A stretch of DNA of 5,772 nt from G039029935 sp039029935. Its GTDB lineage: Bacteria; Chloroflexota; Anaerolineae; Caldilineales; Caldilineaceae. The stretch covers positions 1 to 5,772 of the forward strand of contig JBCCFC010000918.1 in assembly GCA_039029935.1 (NCBI GenBank), read 5' to 3'. The notes below the pieces were generated by a model. That model did no database searches. It worked only from the letters and a program-made list of their open reading frames with translations, and was not told the DNA's origin. Numbering within the stretch: position 1 is the first letter of the stretch; each line of letters starts with the position of its first letter. Below, one piece after another: positions 4,773 to 5,772 of the stretch. A program made the translations under genes and the position numbers.

Positions 4773-4808
4773 ACACATCCGATATTTATGAAATCGGGAT
4801 GTGTTTTT
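4773..4808 (+). terminator. Plus-strand terminator-like hairpin without an upstream gene
   Basis: ACACATCC (4773-4780) pairs with GGATGTGT (4797-4804), and three further pairs (4781-4783 with 4793-4795) form past a one-base bulge. The loop is 9 nt and a T-run (4804-4808) follows on the plus strand. It has the form of an intrinsic terminator, yet no plus-strand gene precedes it in the window. It may insulate the next promoter or be left over from a lost gene. Confidence 0.5.
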
Positions 4809-4828
4809 GCATGGCGACACACTCCCTT

Positions 4829-4858
4829 TTGACACGCTACTTTATTGTATGCTATACT
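4829..4858 (+). promoter_or_regulatory. Sigma70-type promoter of the Rpn-like gene
   Basis: TTGACA (4829-4834) and TATACT (4853-4858) are separated by 18 bp, with a predicted start near 4865. An in-frame ATG at 4845 lies inside this promoter and cannot be the start of a transcript made from it. This supports the start at 4902, which has AGGAG (4887-4891) 10 nt upstream. Confidence 0.7.
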
Positions 4859-4901
4859 AATATCGAATATCTGTTTGTCTAGGCATAGGAGTAATACATC
4901 G

Positions 4902-5660
4902 ATGGCGCGTAAAAAACGAAAGCAACCAAAAGATAAGAACCCACCTACTCAGGAAACTAGTCGCGTACAAAATCCACATGACAGCTTTTTTCGCAATGTG
5001 TTCTCAATTCTAGAACACGCACGTCAACTCATCAAAGGGTTTCTGCCATCAGAGATGGTGAAACCAATGCAACTGAAAACACTAATCCATCTCAAAGATA
5101 CCTATATGGATGAGAAACTGAAGCCGCACATGACCGACATGTTGTTTCAGGTATCACTGCAAGTCGAATCGGATGATGAAAATCAGCAGCCTAAAACTGC
5201 CGAAATCTACTTGCTGTTTGACCATAAGAGCCACCCAGAATCAACCATAATGGAGCAATTTCTACGATACATGAACGAACGGTGGCAATTTGATCGTAAA
5301 AATGGGTTGAAACCACGTGTCATCATTCCTATTGTGTTTTATCATGGAACAGAAGGTTGGCATGTCAAGCGGCAATTTGCGCATACCTTTGAGCATATTG
5401 ACCCGATGTACCACAAATTCATCCCCAACTTTGAGTACATTCTCATTAATATTGGTAAAACATCGGACGATGATATTCTGCAATTGGTCGATGAGGAGGC
5501 TTTACAATCGAGTTTGCTTGCACTAAAATACATCTTCGATAAGCCGTTAACTATCAATCGACTCATCGAAATATTTACCCCTCTTCAGCAGGCAAAGTAC
5601 CCGATGGAAAAATTGCGACCGATACTTGAAGCGGTAGGACTGCACTTAAAAGTGGGGTGA
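4902..5660 (+). CDS. Rpn/YhgA-like PD-(D/E)xK nuclease (Transposase_31 family)
   Basis: A 252-aa protein of the RpnA-E group, DNA endonucleases that promote RecA-independent recombination and were formerly called putative transposases. A Lys/Arg-rich N-terminus (3-12) precedes the domain opening NPHDSFFRNVF (24-34). Catalytic-type residues are Asp79 in HMTDML, Glu101 and the DHK triad region YLLFDHKSHPE (103-113, Asp107 and Lys109). The family hallmarks RYMNERW (122-128) and IPIVFYHGTEGW (142-153) follow. The C-terminus (about 205-252) is short compared with E. coli RpnA (292 aa), so the tail may be reduced. The ATG at 4902 is chosen for its AGGAG and because an alternative 19-codon extension begins inside the promoter. 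The gene is monocistronic as far as can be seen and divergent from the lipoprotein gene. No terminal inverted repeats or second transposon gene flank it. Confidence 0.88.
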   Translation: MARKKRKQPKDKNPPTQETSRVQNPHDSFFRNVFSILEHARQLIKGFLPSEMVKPMQLKTLIHLKDTYMDEKLKPHMTDMLFQVSLQVESDDENQQPKTAEIYLLFDHKSHPESTIMEQFLRYMNERWQFDRKNGLKPRVIIPIVFYHGTEGWHVKRQFAHTFEHIDPMYHKFIPNFEYILINIGKTSDDDILQLVDEEALQSSLLALKYIFDKPLTINRLIEIFTPLQQAKYPMEKLRPILEAVGLHLKVG

Positions 5661-5683
5661 GAGAGGGTATTGAATAAAGTGAA

Positions 5684-5772
5684 TTAAGTTTCATTTGTAG
5701 GTCTTTTTTGATCTGGGGGTATCCAAGGCGGAGGTGGGACTTTAAAATGAAAAAGTTCATGTGGCGTCCAAA
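5684..5772 (-). CDS. Possible C-terminal end of a minus-strand gene, cut by the window edge
   Basis: One minus-strand frame is open from the right edge to a TAA at 5684-5686 and encodes 29 residues ending PPPPWIPPDQKRPTNET. The proline-rich, polar ending looks like a natural protein tail and would be convergent with the Rpn-like gene. The stretch is too short to identify. A competing reading on the other strand is an ATG at 5747 (MKKFMWRP, running off the edge) preceded by GGAGGTG at 5730-5736 with 10-nt spacing. Only one of the two is likely to be real. Confidence 0.3.
   Translation of the reverse strand, partial: WTPHELFHFKVPPPPWIPPDQKRPTNET

Noticed and set aside
2889..4801. Shared 11-mer AAATCGGGATG at 2889 and at 4791
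   Set aside because: A few matches of this length are expected by chance in a window this size, and the flanks differ.
4626..4835. 69-codon minus-strand open frame in the lipoprotein-Rpn gap
   Set aside because: It has a GTG start without a ribosome-binding site, crosses the Rpn promoter and a terminator-like hairpin, and has no protein-like domain pattern.
4845..4901. 19-codon N-terminal extension of the Rpn-like protein
   Set aside because: The ATG lies between the -35 and -10 boxes of the likely promoter, while 4902 has a proper Shine-Dalgarno.
4902..5660. Intact insertion sequence around the Transposase_31-type gene
   Set aside because: No terminal inverted repeats or target-site duplication were found, and Rpn proteins are nucleases not usually part of classical insertion sequences.

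Overview
The window looks like a chromosomal segment of a bacterium of moderate GC content, most likely a member of the Chloroflexota (Anaerolineae-like). That assignment is an inference from the style of the ATP synthase subunits, a stand-alone corrinoid/methyltetrahydrofolate methyltransferase and a META-domain lipoprotein. No rRNA or other taxonomic marker is present.

Left two thirds, all on the minus strand (read right to left). A membrane-sector F-type ATP synthase operon runs from a small two-helix AtpZ/AtpI-like protein (start near 2749) through subunit a (atpB), subunit c (atpE) and subunit b (atpF). It leaves the window after atpF without a visible atpH start. The genes are unusually widely spaced (201, 138 and 92 nt), and each gap contains inverted repeats, so transcription or translation may be tuned between subunits. 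Subunit a is large (390 aa). It has an extra N-terminal membrane helix and a His/Asp/Glu-rich insertion in the extracytoplasmic loop near the proton-entry side.

The 2756-3091 gap is a dense control region. It holds a near-consensus sigma70-type promoter for the atp operon, an upstream array of four TGAC repeats spaced exactly 11 bp (the layout of PhoB/OmpR-family operators), two overlapping inverted repeats, and a strong intrinsic terminator with a perfect 26-bp stem that ends the neighbouring gene.

Next, still on the minus strand, are a META-domain lipoprotein (4125-4619) followed 58 nt later by a methyltetrahydrofolate:corrinoid methyltransferase (3092-4066). Their junction contains two mutually exclusive hairpins, one of which covers the methyltransferase ribosome-binding site.

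On the right, a divergent plus-strand gene (4902-5660) encodes an Rpn/YhgA-like PD-(D/E)xK nuclease with its own consensus-like promoter. The last 110 bases hold only ambiguous traces of one further gene. No tRNA, rRNA, CRISPR array or intact insertion sequence was seen. No wholly new multi-gene system is evident. The most interesting material is the modified subunit a and the regulatory architecture around the atp and methyltransferase genes.
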